Made by a program: the position numbers and the translations under genes
The notes under the pieces: model-generated
Told to the model about the DNA's origin: nothing
Seen by the model: only the letters and a program-made list of their open reading frames with translations
Database searches by the model: none
Source of the DNA: JANWVO01 sp964458495
GTDB lineage: Bacteria > Acidobacteriota > Terriglobia > Bryobacterales > Bryobacteraceae
DNA length: 64,000 nt
Assembly (NCBI GenBank): GCA_964458495.1
Contig: CAYWJB010000003.1
Location: forward strand, 1 to 64,000
Reading direction: 5' to 3'
Shown: piece after piece, positions 41,624 through 50,473 of the stretch
Layout of the letters: every line of letters begins with the position of its first letter
Position numbering within the stretch: position 1 is the stretch's first letter

Positions 41624-42040
41624 ATGGCGCGGCCATGGGGCACCACGGTCACCATCGATGACATCCGGTTCAACGCCCACTCGGTGGGAGTGAATTTCAC
41701 CACCGGCACAGACCGCTCGGGGCTGCCGGTCATGGGGAGCCTTCGTTCCTCTGTCGAGGTGACGATCGACATCCATGACGACGTCAACATGCCGTTCGAG
41801 TCGCTCAAGAAGCTGTTCGAACTGGCCAACGTGGTCACCCGCAATAAAATCAAGCCCGTGAAGATCGAGTTGTGGAAGGACGAGAACCGGCAGGACGCCA
41901 TTTGCGTGTATGCATTCAACGGATGGATCAGCAATTGGCGCACGATGTCGTCTGGTTCGGGAGGGAACCACACGCTGTACTTGTCCCTGCAGCCGGCGAT
42001 GGACAAACAGAACCATCCGGAGATCGCGATCAAGTCTTGA
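41624..42040 (+). CDS. Hcp/tail-tube-like small protein
   Basis: A 138 aa protein beginning MARPWGTTVTIDDIRFN, preceded by a strong AGGAGG. It is beta-rich with a single helix (SLKKLFELANVVT) in mid-sequence and alternating strands (SSVEVTIDIHDD, KPVKIELWKD, CVYAFNGWISNWR, HTLYLSLQPAMDK). This beta-helix-beta layout and length resemble Hcp/TssD tubes of type VI secretion and phage tail tubes. I cannot confirm the family from motifs alone. No other secretion-system gene is nearby, so it is an orphan. It converges on a papain-like protease gene 32 bp away. Confidence 0.45.
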   Translation: MARPWGTTVTIDDIRFNAHSVGVNFTTGTDRSGLPVMGSLRSSVEVTIDIHDDVNMPFESLKKLFELANVVTRNKIKPVKIELWKDENRQDAICVYAFNGWISNWRTMSSGSGGNHTLYLSLQPAMDKQNHPEIAIKS

Positions 42041-42042
42041 CC

Positions 42043-42058
42043 GCCGGCAGAGTCCGGC
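42043..42058. terminator. Hairpin between convergent Hcp-like and protease genes
   Basis: GCCGG-CAGAGT-CCGGC forms a short stem that fills half of the 32 bp gap; likely bidirectional termination. Confidence 0.35.
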
Positions 42059-42072
42059 TGCGGACGTGCGCG

Positions 42073-42552
42073 TCAAGCGGGATACCCGACGACAACTTCG
42101 CTGGAAGGATGCTGGAACATCCGGCGCCACGCCCGGTGTTCGAATCCGCAATCGGGGTTCATCAGGTGGAGTTCAGCGTCGTCCACGGCATAGACTACGG
42201 CGGCGTGGTAGCCGTCTATCCGCTCCTCATAGTACATGAGAAAGCAAGGCAGCTTTGGTTCCAGGCAGGCGCGGTTAAGCTCACGTTGGCGGACAAATTC
42301 CACGTTCATTCTGTAATCGGAATCGTTTGCCAATGCGTCTGCGAATTCTGTCTTCCTGACCGTCCCGTAATTCCGGTTGGTCTCAGGGTCTCCGGTGTGA
42401 TCCCAAAATCGTTCGAAACGGACCAGGAGATTCAGCTGCGTGATCACGGGACGCCCCGTGACCCTGGCCCACCACTCCAGCGCCGCCGCCCAGCACATCG
42501 TCTCGTCAGCCTGCAGGACGGGAGGGATGGATTCGTAGTCGGCTTTGGTCAT
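42073..42552 (-). CDS. Papain-like (C39/C70-type) cysteine protease
   Basis: A 159 aa protein with a papain-fold signature: Gln in VLQADE, nucleophile Cys in ETMCWAAALEWW, His in DGYHAAVVYAV and Asn/Asp in LMNPDCGF. It has no signal peptide or membrane helix. Small free-standing proteases of this type include bacteriocin-processing and AvrRpt2-like effector domains. Next to an Hcp-like protein an effector role is possible, but no immunity gene is recognisable. GAGAGG precedes the ATG by about ten bases. Confidence 0.7.
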   Translation of the reverse strand: MTKADYESIPPVLQADETMCWAAALEWWARVTGRPVITQLNLLVRFERFWDHTGDPETNRNYGTVRKTEFADALANDSDYRMNVEFVRQRELNRACLEPKLPCFLMYYEERIDGYHAAVVYAVDDAELHLMNPDCGFEHRAWRRMFQHPSSEVVVGYPA

Positions 42553-42573
42553 TGCAGGATTGCCTCTCAGGCA

Positions 42574-42579
42574 AGCCTA
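42574..42579 (-). promoter_or_regulatory. Candidate -10 box of the protease gene
   Basis: TAGGCT on the minus strand, about 22 bp before the ATG, as at several other starts in the window. No -35 box. Confidence 0.3.
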
Positions 42580-42615
42580 ATCCTGGTCCGGCCCCGTCGC
42601 AACAATTCCCCGTAC

Positions 42616-43878
42616 CTACTCCACCCGCAGCGCTTCGCCCGGATCCAGCCGCGCCGCGCGCAAGGCAGGCGCCATGCCGCTGGCCACGCCCACAATCAGG
42701 AGCGCGGCGGCTGACACCAGCACGATTTCGGCTTGCACGCGCAAGACCAGGTCTCCTTTGCCCGTTGTGTCTTCGAACAGCCCGCTCAGCATCGGCAGCG
42801 GCGGCAGCATCCAGGTGATCCCGTAGGAGAGCAGAACGCCCAGCGCACCACCTGAAAGAGTGAGGAACAGCGCTTCGGCCAGGAACTGCGCCGCCACGTG
42901 CCACCGCCTCGCGCCCAGCGCGCGCCGCAGCCCGATCTCCCGCGTCCGCTCGGTGACGCTGACGAGCAGGATGTTCATCAGTCCGATCCCTCCGATGGCC
43001 AGCGTCAGCCCGCCGATGAACAGCAGCAGCGCCTGCAGACCGATGGTGAGCCCGTCGATGATGGGACGGATCGTCGACGTGCCGAAGGTTTGCAGGGCGC
43101 GCTCGTCGCGCGGGTCAAACCGCAAGCGCTTGGCCAGCGCCGCGCGGATCTGCCTCTCGGCCTGTTGCTCGTAAATCGGCGCCACCGGCTGCACTACGGC
43201 GTTGGTGGGGTAACGCGTGTCCCAAAGCTCTGCCGCCGTCTCATACGGAATGAAGGCGCTTCGGTCGTCCGGCCCGTAGTAGTTGCCAAACGCCAGTTTC
43301 TTGTCCATCACGCCCACCACGGTGAAGCGCACGCCCTGGATCGTGACCGTCTCTCCCACCGCCGGCCGCCCGGCAAACAGCTTGTCCTTGGCCCAGTGTC
43401 CAAGGAAGACGACGCGGCGCCGGTCCGCCGCGTCATCGCGCGTGAGCCAGCGCCCTTCGGCTGGAAATTCGCTGCGGATTTCGCCATATTCCGGACACAC
43501 GCCGCGCACATTGAGACTCACGAGCCGGTCTCCGTAAGACACCGCCACCCGCCGGATCGTCTCCGGGCAGATCTGCCGCACCAGAGTGCACTCATGGCGC
43601 GCCGCCTCCAGATCGGCCAGCTCGAACCGGACGCGCCTCCCGGCGCGCTCGCCCCCGGCCTGCATGCTGGTCTGGCCCGGAAATACGATCACCGCAGACC
43701 TGGAAAAATTCTGGAAAATCCCCACCATCAAAGAGCGAAATCCGCTGCCATACGCCATCAGCAGGGTTACCGATGCGATGCCCCACACGATGCCCAGCAT
43801 CGTCAGCACGCTCCGCGCCGGGTTGCGCCGCAATGAGTCCCACGCTTGCAGAATGATCTCCCGCAACATCCCCGCCAT
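42616..43878 (-). CDS. MacB/FtsX-family ABC permease (exporter 2)
   Basis: A 420 aa permease: N-terminal helix (LTMLGIVWGIASVTLLMAYG), MacB periplasmic core, then three helices with the FtsX signature TERTREIGLRRALGARR. It is the last gene of a three-gene unit: HlyD adaptor, permease and this permease. No ATPase is fused or adjacent, unlike exporter 1. It must share an ATPase encoded elsewhere or use another energy source. Confidence 0.88.
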   Translation of the reverse strand: MAGMLREIILQAWDSLRRNPARSVLTMLGIVWGIASVTLLMAYGSGFRSLMVGIFQNFSRSAVIVFPGQTSMQAGGERAGRRVRFELADLEAARHECTLVRQICPETIRRVAVSYGDRLVSLNVRGVCPEYGEIRSEFPAEGRWLTRDDAADRRRVVFLGHWAKDKLFAGRPAVGETVTIQGVRFTVVGVMDKKLAFGNYYGPDDRSAFIPYETAAELWDTRYPTNAVVQPVAPIYEQQAERQIRAALAKRLRFDPRDERALQTFGTSTIRPIIDGLTIGLQALLLFIGGLTLAIGGIGLMNILLVSVTERTREIGLRRALGARRWHVAAQFLAEALFLTLSGGALGVLLSYGITWMLPPLPMLSGLFEDTTGKGDLVLRVQAEIVLVSAAALLIVGVASGMAPALRAARLDPGEALRVE

Positions 43879-43881
43879 CTC

Positions 43882-45141
43882 TCAACCTCCCGCCTCGAAA
43901 TGCAGCGCCTGGATCGGGTCGATGCTCGCCGCCCGCGAAGCCGGGTACAGCGCCGATAGAAACGCCACCAGCCCCAGCAGCCCCACGCACGCCGCGCCCA
44001 CCTCCCACGACGGCCGCAGCCCGGCAAAATACTGCGGCATCGTCAGCTGGTTCACCCAGTGGCACACCGCCAGCGCGAAGCCCATGCCCAGCGCCCCGCT
44101 CGAAAACACGATCAGTGCTGTCTCCAGAAAGAACATCATCTGGATCTGGCGGCGCGTCGCGCCCACCGACATCCGCAGCCCGATTTCCCGCGTCCGCTCG
44201 CGTACCGCCACCAGCATCACATTCATCGTGCCGATCCCGCCCAGCAGCAGCGTCACCACTCCCATCGCGCCCAGGAAGTACTTCATGCCGTTGGTCATTG
44301 TTTTGAACGCCCGGGATTCGCGCACCGTGTCCCAGATCGCCGCGGCCATGGTGTCTTCCGGATCGAAACGGTGCAGCCGTCCGAGCCCCCGCCGGACTTC
44401 CGACAAGCACGCTTCGTGCATCTCGAGCGTCCGCGCCTTCACGATCAGTTGATCCACCGTGTTCGGCGGCCACGGCGGCGGCTGCGGCAGGTCCCGCACC
44501 ATGGCCGAGAAAGGCACGAATATCTTGTTCACGTCCCGCCCGTCGTAACTCGAGTCCTGGTCCTTGAACCGCATTACGCCTATCACGTGGTACGGCAGCC
44601 CGGCGATCGACACGGGCTGCCCCACAGCCGGCCGCGTACCGAACAGCTGCTTCGCTGCATCCGAGCCCAGAAACGCCACGCGCCGCCCCTGCGCCTCGTC
44701 CTCCCAGGAAAAAAACCGCCCCTCCGCTACCGGGAGCGCCCGCAGCCGTTGATACGGGGGCTGGCTGCCACTGATCATCAGCGACGCGGCGTTGTGGTCG
44801 CTCCGCACCGCCACCGCGCCTCGCGTCAGCTCCGGCAGGATGTACTCACACGACGGGGCATCCGGCCGCAGCAGCTCGTGGTCCCGCACCGACCACATCA
44901 CCCGGCGTCCGGCGCGCTCCCCGCCCGCCTGCATCGACGTCCGCCCCGGGAACACGATGAAGATGTTCTCGCCGAAATTCGCCGCCACCTGGCGCTGCCC
45001 CTCTCGGAACCCGTCGCCGGCAGCCGTCATCAGCACGATCGAGACGATGCCCCACACCAGGCCGAACATCGTCAGCCCCGCGCGCAGCTTGTGCGCCAGC
45101 AACGTCTGCACCGTGTCCCGGACCAAGTCGCGGAAGCTCAA
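43882..45141 (-). CDS. MacB/FtsX-family ABC permease (exporter 2, first permease)
   Basis: A 419 aa paralogue of the following permease: N-terminal helix (LTMFGLVWGIVSIVLMTAAG), periplasmic domain, and the C-terminal FtsX region (RERTREIGLRMSVGATRRQ). It ends 3 bp before the next permease. The two are closely related (both share the FPGQ/RTSMQAGGERAGRRV block), indicating tandem duplication. Confidence 0.88.
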   Translation of the reverse strand: MSFRDLVRDTVQTLLAHKLRAGLTMFGLVWGIVSIVLMTAAGDGFREGQRQVAANFGENIFIVFPGRTSMQAGGERAGRRVMWSVRDHELLRPDAPSCEYILPELTRGAVAVRSDHNAASLMISGSQPPYQRLRALPVAEGRFFSWEDEAQGRRVAFLGSDAAKQLFGTRPAVGQPVSIAGLPYHVIGVMRFKDQDSSYDGRDVNKIFVPFSAMVRDLPQPPPWPPNTVDQLIVKARTLEMHEACLSEVRRGLGRLHRFDPEDTMAAAIWDTVRESRAFKTMTNGMKYFLGAMGVVTLLLGGIGTMNVMLVAVRERTREIGLRMSVGATRRQIQMMFFLETALIVFSSGALGMGFALAVCHWVNQLTMPQYFAGLRPSWEVGAACVGLLGLVAFLSALYPASRAASIDPIQALHFEAGG

Positions 45142-45158
45142 GACGCAGCCCGCCCCCT

Positions 45159-46367
45159 CTATTGCAGAATCACTTGCGCGCCCTCTTCCAGCCCGCCCAG
45201 CAGCTCCGTCTTGATCCCGTTGGAGATCCCCAGCCGCACCGCCACCTTCTTCCGTCCCTTCTCCTGCGACGGATCAGGCAATTCCACGCCCGGCTTGCGG
45301 TCCTTGTCATACACCACCGCCGCCTCCGGCACCAGCAGGACGTTCTTCCGCTCCTCCAGGATGATCTCGGCGTTGGCGCTCATATTCGCCTTCAGCTCGT
45401 GTCCGGGGTTGTGGATCGACACCTGCACTTCGAAGGTGGTCACGTTGTCCTTCTCCACGCCGTAGGGCGAAATACGGTACACCTTTCCTTCAAACTTGCG
45501 GTCCCGGAAGCTCTCCACCACGATCCGCGCCGGCTGGCCCAGGTACACCTTGCCGATATCGGCCTGGTCCACTTTGCCTCGCACGAACACGTCGCCCACG
45601 TCGCCGAGCATAAACAGCGGCTTCGCCTGCGAGCCCAGAACGAGAATGGAACTGACCGCATTGCCCACTTCCACGTCACGCGACAGCACCAGCCCGTCGA
45701 TCGGGCTCACGATGGTCGAATTTCGCAAATCCTCTTCCGCCCGTTCGAGCACCGCCTTCGCCTGCGCCACTTGCGCCCGCGCCCGCGTGATCTCGGCGCG
45801 GCTCACCGCCAGCGCCCGGATCGCCGCGCTCTGCCGGTTCAGCGCCAGCTGATAGGCCTTTTCCGCCTCCTCCACAATATTCTTGGCGACGAGCTTCTCT
45901 TCGTGCATGCGCTGCGCCCGCTCCATCGCCGACTTCAGGAAGGGCAGATCCGGACCCTCCGCCTCCACCTTGTTGCGCTCCAGTGCCGCGGCGGCGCTCT
46001 CTTCCATCGCCTGCGCCGCCTGAAGATTGGCCCGCGCCTCGCGCACCCGCGCCTCCAATTCTTCCTTGTCGAGTTCCGCCAGAACCTGCCCGGCGCGCAC
46101 CGTGTCGCCGTAATTCACATAGATGCTCTTCACGATGCCGCTCGCCTTGCTCTTCACCTCCACGATCGCGCGTGGCTCGATCTTGCCCGTCGCCACCACG
46201 ACGCGCGCGATGTCGCCCCGCTCCACCTTCGCCAGCTTCGACGGGTCGATCTTGTTGTCCGGCTTGAGCGCTGCCCGCACCGCCACTCCGGCGCCCGCGA
46301 GGACCGCCACGATGACCGCCAGCCAGATCCAGACCTTCCTCGACTTGCGCTTGCCGTTGTTTGCCAT
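45159..46367 (-). CDS. HlyD/MacA-family adaptor (exporter 2)
   Basis: A 402 aa membrane-fusion protein: signal anchor (VWIWLAVIVAVLAGAGVAV), lipoyl half (SKASGIVKSIYVNYGDTVRA), long coiled coil (about 90-215), second lipoyl half (STIVSPIDGLVLSRDVEVGN) and barrel domain. MacA-like adaptors work with MacB permeases; here the permeases follow 17 bp downstream. Start at ATG 46367 gives the anchor; a CGGAG lies nine bases before. The frame upstream is only a shadow of the divergent hydrolase. Confidence 0.88.
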   Translation of the reverse strand: MANNGKRKSRKVWIWLAVIVAVLAGAGVAVRAALKPDNKIDPSKLAKVERGDIARVVVATGKIEPRAIVEVKSKASGIVKSIYVNYGDTVRAGQVLAELDKEELEARVREARANLQAAQAMEESAAAALERNKVEAEGPDLPFLKSAMERAQRMHEEKLVAKNIVEEAEKAYQLALNRQSAAIRALAVSRAEITRARAQVAQAKAVLERAEEDLRNSTIVSPIDGLVLSRDVEVGNAVSSILVLGSQAKPLFMLGDVGDVFVRGKVDQADIGKVYLGQPARIVVESFRDRKFEGKVYRISPYGVEKDNVTTFEVQVSIHNPGHELKANMSANAEIILEERKNVLLVPEAAVVYDKDRKPGVELPDPSQEKGRKKVAVRLGISNGIKTELLGGLEEGAQVILQ

Positions 46368-46457
46368 GAATCGAAAACTCCGTTCTTTCCCTTCATACGC
46401 ATGTCCAGCGGAAATGTTCCGCCCCGAATGCCACGCCGCCATGGCTCCGTGTCGCAT

Positions 46458-48029
46458 ATGATGAAACGCATGTTGCGCAGGACCTTTCTGGGTACGGCCG
46501 CCGCCGCGGCGGCCGGCGGCGCGCAGGCGCCCGACGTCGCCTCGCTCAAGCAGGCGGCCGCGGAAATGATCGACGGCCGCCGCAAGCTGACGCAGGAGAT
46601 CGTCGACTCCATCTACGCCTTCGGCGAACTCGGCTACCAGGAGTTCGAGACCTCGAAGTATGTTACCTCGATCCTCGAAAAGCACGGCTTCCGCGTCACC
46701 CGCGGCATCGCCGGTCTGCCCACGTCTTGGGTCGCCGAATGGGGGCAGGGCGCGCCTGTCATCGGCTTCATGGCCGATATCGACGGGCTGCCCGAGACCT
46801 CCCAGACCCCCGGAATCCCGTGGCACCAGCCCATGGTGGATGGCGGCCCCGGGCACGGCGAAGGTCATAACGCCGGCCAGGCGGTCAACGTTACCGCCGC
46901 GCTCGCCGTACAGGAGCTGATGCGCCGCCATGGCATCCGCGGCACGCTGCGCGTCTACCCGGGCGTGGCCGAAGAGCTGATCGGCAGCCGCACCTACATG
47001 GTGAACGCGGGCCTGTTCCGCGATCTCGACGTCATGCTCAGCTCCCACATCGCCTCCGACTTCGGCACCAACTACGGCCCCGTCGGTACCGGACTCGTGA
47101 GCGTCGAATACACCTTCCTCGGCCGCAGCGCCCACTCGGCGGGCTCCCCATGGGCCGGCCGCAGCGCCCTCGACTCCGTCGAGCTCATGAACATCGGCTG
47201 GAACTACCGCCGCGAACACCTCCGCCCGGAACACCGTTCGCACTACGTCATCACGCAGGGCGGCGACCAGCCCAACGTCGTGCCGCCGGTGGCGAAGGTC
47301 TGGTACTACTTCCGCGAATGGGACTACGCGCGCATCCAGGAGCTTCACGACATCGGCACGCGCATCGCCCGCGCCGCGGCGATGATGACCGATACCGAAA
47401 TGAGCGAGCGCACCCTCGGCGCCGCCTGGCCCGGCCACTTCAACCAGCCGCTCGCCGAGGCCCTTTACGACAACATCCGCGCCGTGGGCATGCCCCAATG
47501 GTCGGAGGCCGATCAGGCGCTCGCCCGCGCCGCCCAGCGCGAGTTGGGCGTCAAGGAGGACGGGCTCCGTACCGAACCCGCCGAACTGCGCCCGCCCGAT
47601 CCCTCCCGGCGCAGCTACGGCTCCGATGACATCGCCGAAGTCGGCTGGAACGTGCCCACCGTGGTCCTTCGCTATCCCGGCAACATCCCCGGCATGATCG
47701 GACACCACTGGTCGAGCGGCATCGCCATGGCCACGCCCATCGCCCACAAGGGATCCACCGCAGGCGCCAAGGCCCATGCCATGACCGCGCTGGACCTGTT
47801 GCTGAAGCCCGACCTGCTCGCCGCGGCAAAGCAGTATTTCGCCGAACAGACCAAAGAGACGAAGTGGAAGTCGCTCATCCCTCCCGAGCAGAAGCCGCCC
47901 ATCGATCTCAACCGGGAGCGCATGGAGCGTTTCCGCCCGCAGATGCGGAAGTTCTACTACGATCCCTCCCGCTATGCGACCTACCTGGAGCAACTGGGCG
48001 TCGCCTACCCGACAGTGAAGAAGCCATGA
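46458..48029 (+). CDS. Exported M20-family amidohydrolase (AbgB-like)
   Basis: A protein of about 523 aa related to aminobenzoyl-glutamate hydrolase subunit B and other M20D peptidases. A signal (KRMLRRTFLGTAAAAAAGG) suggests Tat export. Metal-site segments are MADIDGLPE, GHGEGHNAG, EELIGSRTYM and the dimerisation-domain GRSAHSAGSPW; the last His is in MIGHHWSSG. The usual GHGCGHN is GHGEGHN, so a cysteine ligand is replaced by Glu. Start is ATG 46458 or 46461. It overlaps the next gene by four bases and could hydrolyse N-acyl amino acids or peptides outside the cytoplasm. Confidence 0.83.
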   Translation: MMKRMLRRTFLGTAAAAAAGGAQAPDVASLKQAAAEMIDGRRKLTQEIVDSIYAFGELGYQEFETSKYVTSILEKHGFRVTRGIAGLPTSWVAEWGQGAPVIGFMADIDGLPETSQTPGIPWHQPMVDGGPGHGEGHNAGQAVNVTAALAVQELMRRHGIRGTLRVYPGVAEELIGSRTYMVNAGLFRDLDVMLSSHIASDFGTNYGPVGTGLVSVEYTFLGRSAHSAGSPWAGRSALDSVELMNIGWNYRREHLRPEHRSHYVITQGGDQPNVVPPVAKVWYYFREWDYARIQELHDIGTRIARAAAMMTDTEMSERTLGAAWPGHFNQPLAEALYDNIRAVGMPQWSEADQALARAAQRELGVKEDGLRTEPAELRPPDPSRRSYGSDDIAEVGWNVPTVVLRYPGNIPGMIGHHWSSGIAMATPIAHKGSTAGAKAHAMTALDLLLKPDLLAAAKQYFAEQTKETKWKSLIPPEQKPPIDLNRERMERFRPQMRKFYYDPSRYATYLEQLGVAYPTVKKP

Positions 48030-49144
48030 GCCGCCGCTTGCCCGCGCTGGATGCCCTGCGCGGGCTCATCCTGGTGCTGATGGCGCTCGATCACGCGTCG
48101 CTGCTGGTAGCGCGCGTCCATCCTTTCGAGATGTGGAACCAGGCGCTGCCTGTTTACGGCAGCACTTCGTGGTTCTTCACGCGCTGGCTCACGCACCTCT
48201 GCGCCCCGGGCTTCTTCCTGCTCATGGGCGCCGGCATGGCGCTGCTGGAATCGTCGCGCCGCGCGCAGGGCTGGGACGCGGCTCGCGTGCGCCGCTTCTT
48301 CTTTCTGAGGGGCGGCGCGCTCATCGCCATCAGCTACGTGTTCGAAGTCGCCCCCATGATGCTCATGCAGAACACGGGCCAGGGCGCGATGCCGCTGTCG
48401 CCGGTTGTGCTCGGCGTGCTGGTTTGTCTCGGGTTGAGCATGATCCTCGCCGGGGCCCTCATGGGGCTCGCCACGCCAGGGTGGTTTCTGCTTGGCGCCT
48501 TGTGTCTGCTCGCGCCCAATCTGCTTTTGCCACAAATGAGCGCCGAGGCGGCGGGACACAACCTTGCCCTGCTGCTGATCGCGCCGGGACAATCGGCTCT
48601 TGTCGCCAGCGGATACCCGTTGCTGCCCTGGTTCGGCATCTGCGCGCTGGGCGTTGGCTTCGGGCGCCTGTTGCGCCGGGATGCCGCGCGAACCATACGG
48701 GCTGCCCTCCCCGCGGGTCTTGCCCTGATCCTTTTGTTCGCCGCGATCCGCGCCGGCGGCGGCTTCGGCAATCTGCGGCTCGCCGAAGGAGGCACGTGGA
48801 CCTCCTGGCTCACCGTCGTCAAGTATCCGCCCAGTCTCGCTTTCGCCTCTCTCATGCTGGGACTCGATCTGCTCCTGCTCTCCCTCCTCGAGCAGGCGCA
48901 ACGTTGCCTGCCCGCGCTGATGCAGGTGCTGAATGTCTATGGACAGGCGCCGCTCTTCTTCTATGTCACCCACTTCTACGTGTTCGGCGCCTTGTCGATG
49001 ACCGCCTTCCGCCAGCATCCCGCGCCGCAATGGCTGTTGTATCCCTGCTGGCTGTTCGGCGTCGCGCTGCTTTACTACCCCTGCCGCCGCTTCCGCGACT
49101 TCAAACAGCGCCAGCCCGCCGAGTCCCTGTGGCGGCTGCTCTGA
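48026..49144 (+). CDS. DUF1624/heparan-alpha-glucosaminide-acetyltransferase-like membrane protein
   Basis: A 372 aa protein with about ten membrane helices. The N-terminal LPALDALRGLILVLMALDHA is the signature of the DUF1624/acyltransferase-like family related to human HGSNAT, which acetylates terminal glucosamine across a membrane. The frame begins at ATG 48026, overlapping the hydrolase stop. It may modify a cell-surface sugar. No cytoplasmic domain. Confidence 0.83.
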   Translation: MSRRLPALDALRGLILVLMALDHASLLVARVHPFEMWNQALPVYGSTSWFFTRWLTHLCAPGFFLLMGAGMALLESSRRAQGWDAARVRRFFFLRGGALIAISYVFEVAPMMLMQNTGQGAMPLSPVVLGVLVCLGLSMILAGALMGLATPGWFLLGALCLLAPNLLLPQMSAEAAGHNLALLLIAPGQSALVASGYPLLPWFGICALGVGFGRLLRRDAARTIRAALPAGLALILLFAAIRAGGGFGNLRLAEGGTWTSWLTVVKYPPSLAFASLMLGLDLLLLSLLEQAQRCLPALMQVLNVYGQAPLFFYVTHFYVFGALSMTAFRQHPAPQWLLYPCWLFGVALLYYPCRRFRDFKQRQPAESLWRLL

Positions 49145-49146
49145 GC

Positions 49147-49159
49147 GCGGGCAGCCCGC
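49147..49159. terminator. Short hairpin between convergent genes
   Basis: GCGGG-CAG-CCCGC directly after the DUF1624 stop, in the 20 bp before the next convergent stop. Confidence 0.3.
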
Positions 49160-49164
49160 CGCCC

Positions 49165-49953
49165 TCACTCGTACTTCAGCTCGCTGCCCAGCAGGCTGTG
49201 CGGAATCGCGAACACCACCAGCATCAACACCGCCGCGCCCAGCACCCACGCCCCGGCGCGCTCCGGCGCCCGCCGCAGCCGCCACCACGCCAGGGCCCAT
49301 CCCAGCCACGCCACCGCCGTCTTGTTGTCCGTCAGGTCGGTGCCAAACGGCCAGCCCGTCCAATACGCGCCGAAGGCGTACTTCTGCACCACCGGCCCGA
49401 GCAGCAGTCCTCCCACGGTCAACAGTCCCAGCGTCCATAGCAACAGCCGCTTGTACTCTGGCTTCGCAGCGAAAAACTCCAGCCCCGCCCGCGTCCCTGC
49501 CAGCATTGCCCCGAACATGGCGATCACGTGCAGCACCAGCACCGCCGGCGGAACCTCCCCGCGGAACCGGATCACCACCGGCTCGCCGCCCAGCGTCACC
49601 CGTTCCACTCCGTCCTGCAGGATCACACGGTAGGCCAGCTTTCCCGCAGGCGGCTGCTGCGGAAGCCGTCCGGCCAGTTCGCCGCCCTCGCGCGCCATCC
49701 CGGCATACGTCCACTCATCCCGCGACTTGTGACGCTTCCACGCCAGTGTTCCCCTGGTTTCTCCGGAAACAGCCGGCACGCGCACCACAGCATCCCCGCC
49801 CGCCATGCTGCGCGGCAGGCGGTAGCGGAACTCGCGCCCCGCCAGCTCCGCTTTGCCGCGCTTGGGATAAGTGGGGCCGGTCACTCGCTGATACACGGCG
49901 GAGCCCGCCGTGATCAGAAACGCCAGAATCCACAAGACCGCCGGCCGCCGCAT
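49165..49953 (-). CDS. Conserved-looking membrane protein, function unknown
   Basis: A 262 aa protein with a hydrophobic N-terminus (VLWILAFLITAGSAVY), a soluble beta-rich segment (about 30-130) and then four helices (about 132-260). The N-terminal half carries LAWKRHKSRDEWTYAGM and FRYRLPRSMAGGDAVVRVP, which I do not recognise. It ends the gene group that includes the GNAT gene, 6 bp upstream. A signal or redox role is not predictable. Confidence 0.65.
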   Translation of the reverse strand: MRRPAVLWILAFLITAGSAVYQRVTGPTYPKRGKAELAGREFRYRLPRSMAGGDAVVRVPAVSGETRGTLAWKRHKSRDEWTYAGMAREGGELAGRLPQQPPAGKLAYRVILQDGVERVTLGGEPVVIRFRGEVPPAVLVLHVIAMFGAMLAGTRAGLEFFAAKPEYKRLLLWTLGLLTVGGLLLGPVVQKYAFGAYWTGWPFGTDLTDNKTAVAWLGWALAWWRLRRAPERAGAWVLGAAVLMLVVFAIPHSLLGSELKYE

Positions 49954-49959
49954 GTACGC

Positions 49960-50436
49960 CTATTGTTTCAGAAGCCGCGCGAAGTCCGCACGCGTCAGCC
50001 GCATCGTGACCCACTCCTTCAGCTGCACGGCGCCGAACCGCTCGTAAAACTCCAGGGCCGGGCGGTTCCAGTCGAGCACCACCCACTCCATCCGCCCGCA
50101 TCCGCGCCGTTCCGCCTCGTCCACCATCCGCCGGAACAGCGCCGCGCCCGCGCCGCAGCCCCGGAATTCGGGCTTCACGAAGATGTCCTCCAGGTACAGT
50201 GTCGGCAAGGCCAGAAAGCTCGAGTAGGTCTCCAGGATGAGCGCGTAGCCCGCCGCCTCTCCGTCCACAAAGGCGAGCCACGCCTCCAGCCGCGGCTTCT
50301 CTCCGAAGATGTCCCTCTTCAGCCGCTCCTGCGCGGCTTCATCGGGGGGCTCGAGCTTCTCGTATTCGGCCAGCCCCAGGATCAGCTCCATCAAGACCGG
50401 CGTCTCGTCCGGCCGCGCGCGGCGCACTTCGATCAT
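49960..50436 (-). CDS. GNAT N-acetyltransferase, SSAT/diamine-acetyltransferase-like
   Basis: A 158 aa GNAT. The acetyl-CoA-binding motif LYLEDIFVKPEFRGCGAGAALF and the late LDWNRPALEFYERFGA match the spermidine/spermine (SAT-like) acetyltransferase group, which acetylates small amines. It has its own candidate -10 box (TAGACT, 50452-50447), with an almost leaderless ATG at 50436, and is 37 bp after rtcB. Confidence 0.85.
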   Translation of the reverse strand: MIEVRRARPDETPVLMELILGLAEYEKLEPPDEAAQERLKRDIFGEKPRLEAWLAFVDGEAAGYALILETYSSFLALPTLYLEDIFVKPEFRGCGAGAALFRRMVDEAERRGCGRMEWVVLDWNRPALEFYERFGAVQLKEWVTMRLTRADFARLLKQ

Positions 50437-50446
50437 GGCGAGATCC

Positions 50447-50452
50447 AGTCTA
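50447..50452 (-). promoter_or_regulatory. Candidate -10 box of the GNAT gene
   Basis: TAGACT on the minus strand, 11 bp before the ATG; implies a leader of a few nucleotides. Confidence 0.35.
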
Positions 50453-50473
50453 GCCGTTTCCCCCGCGCCCGCG

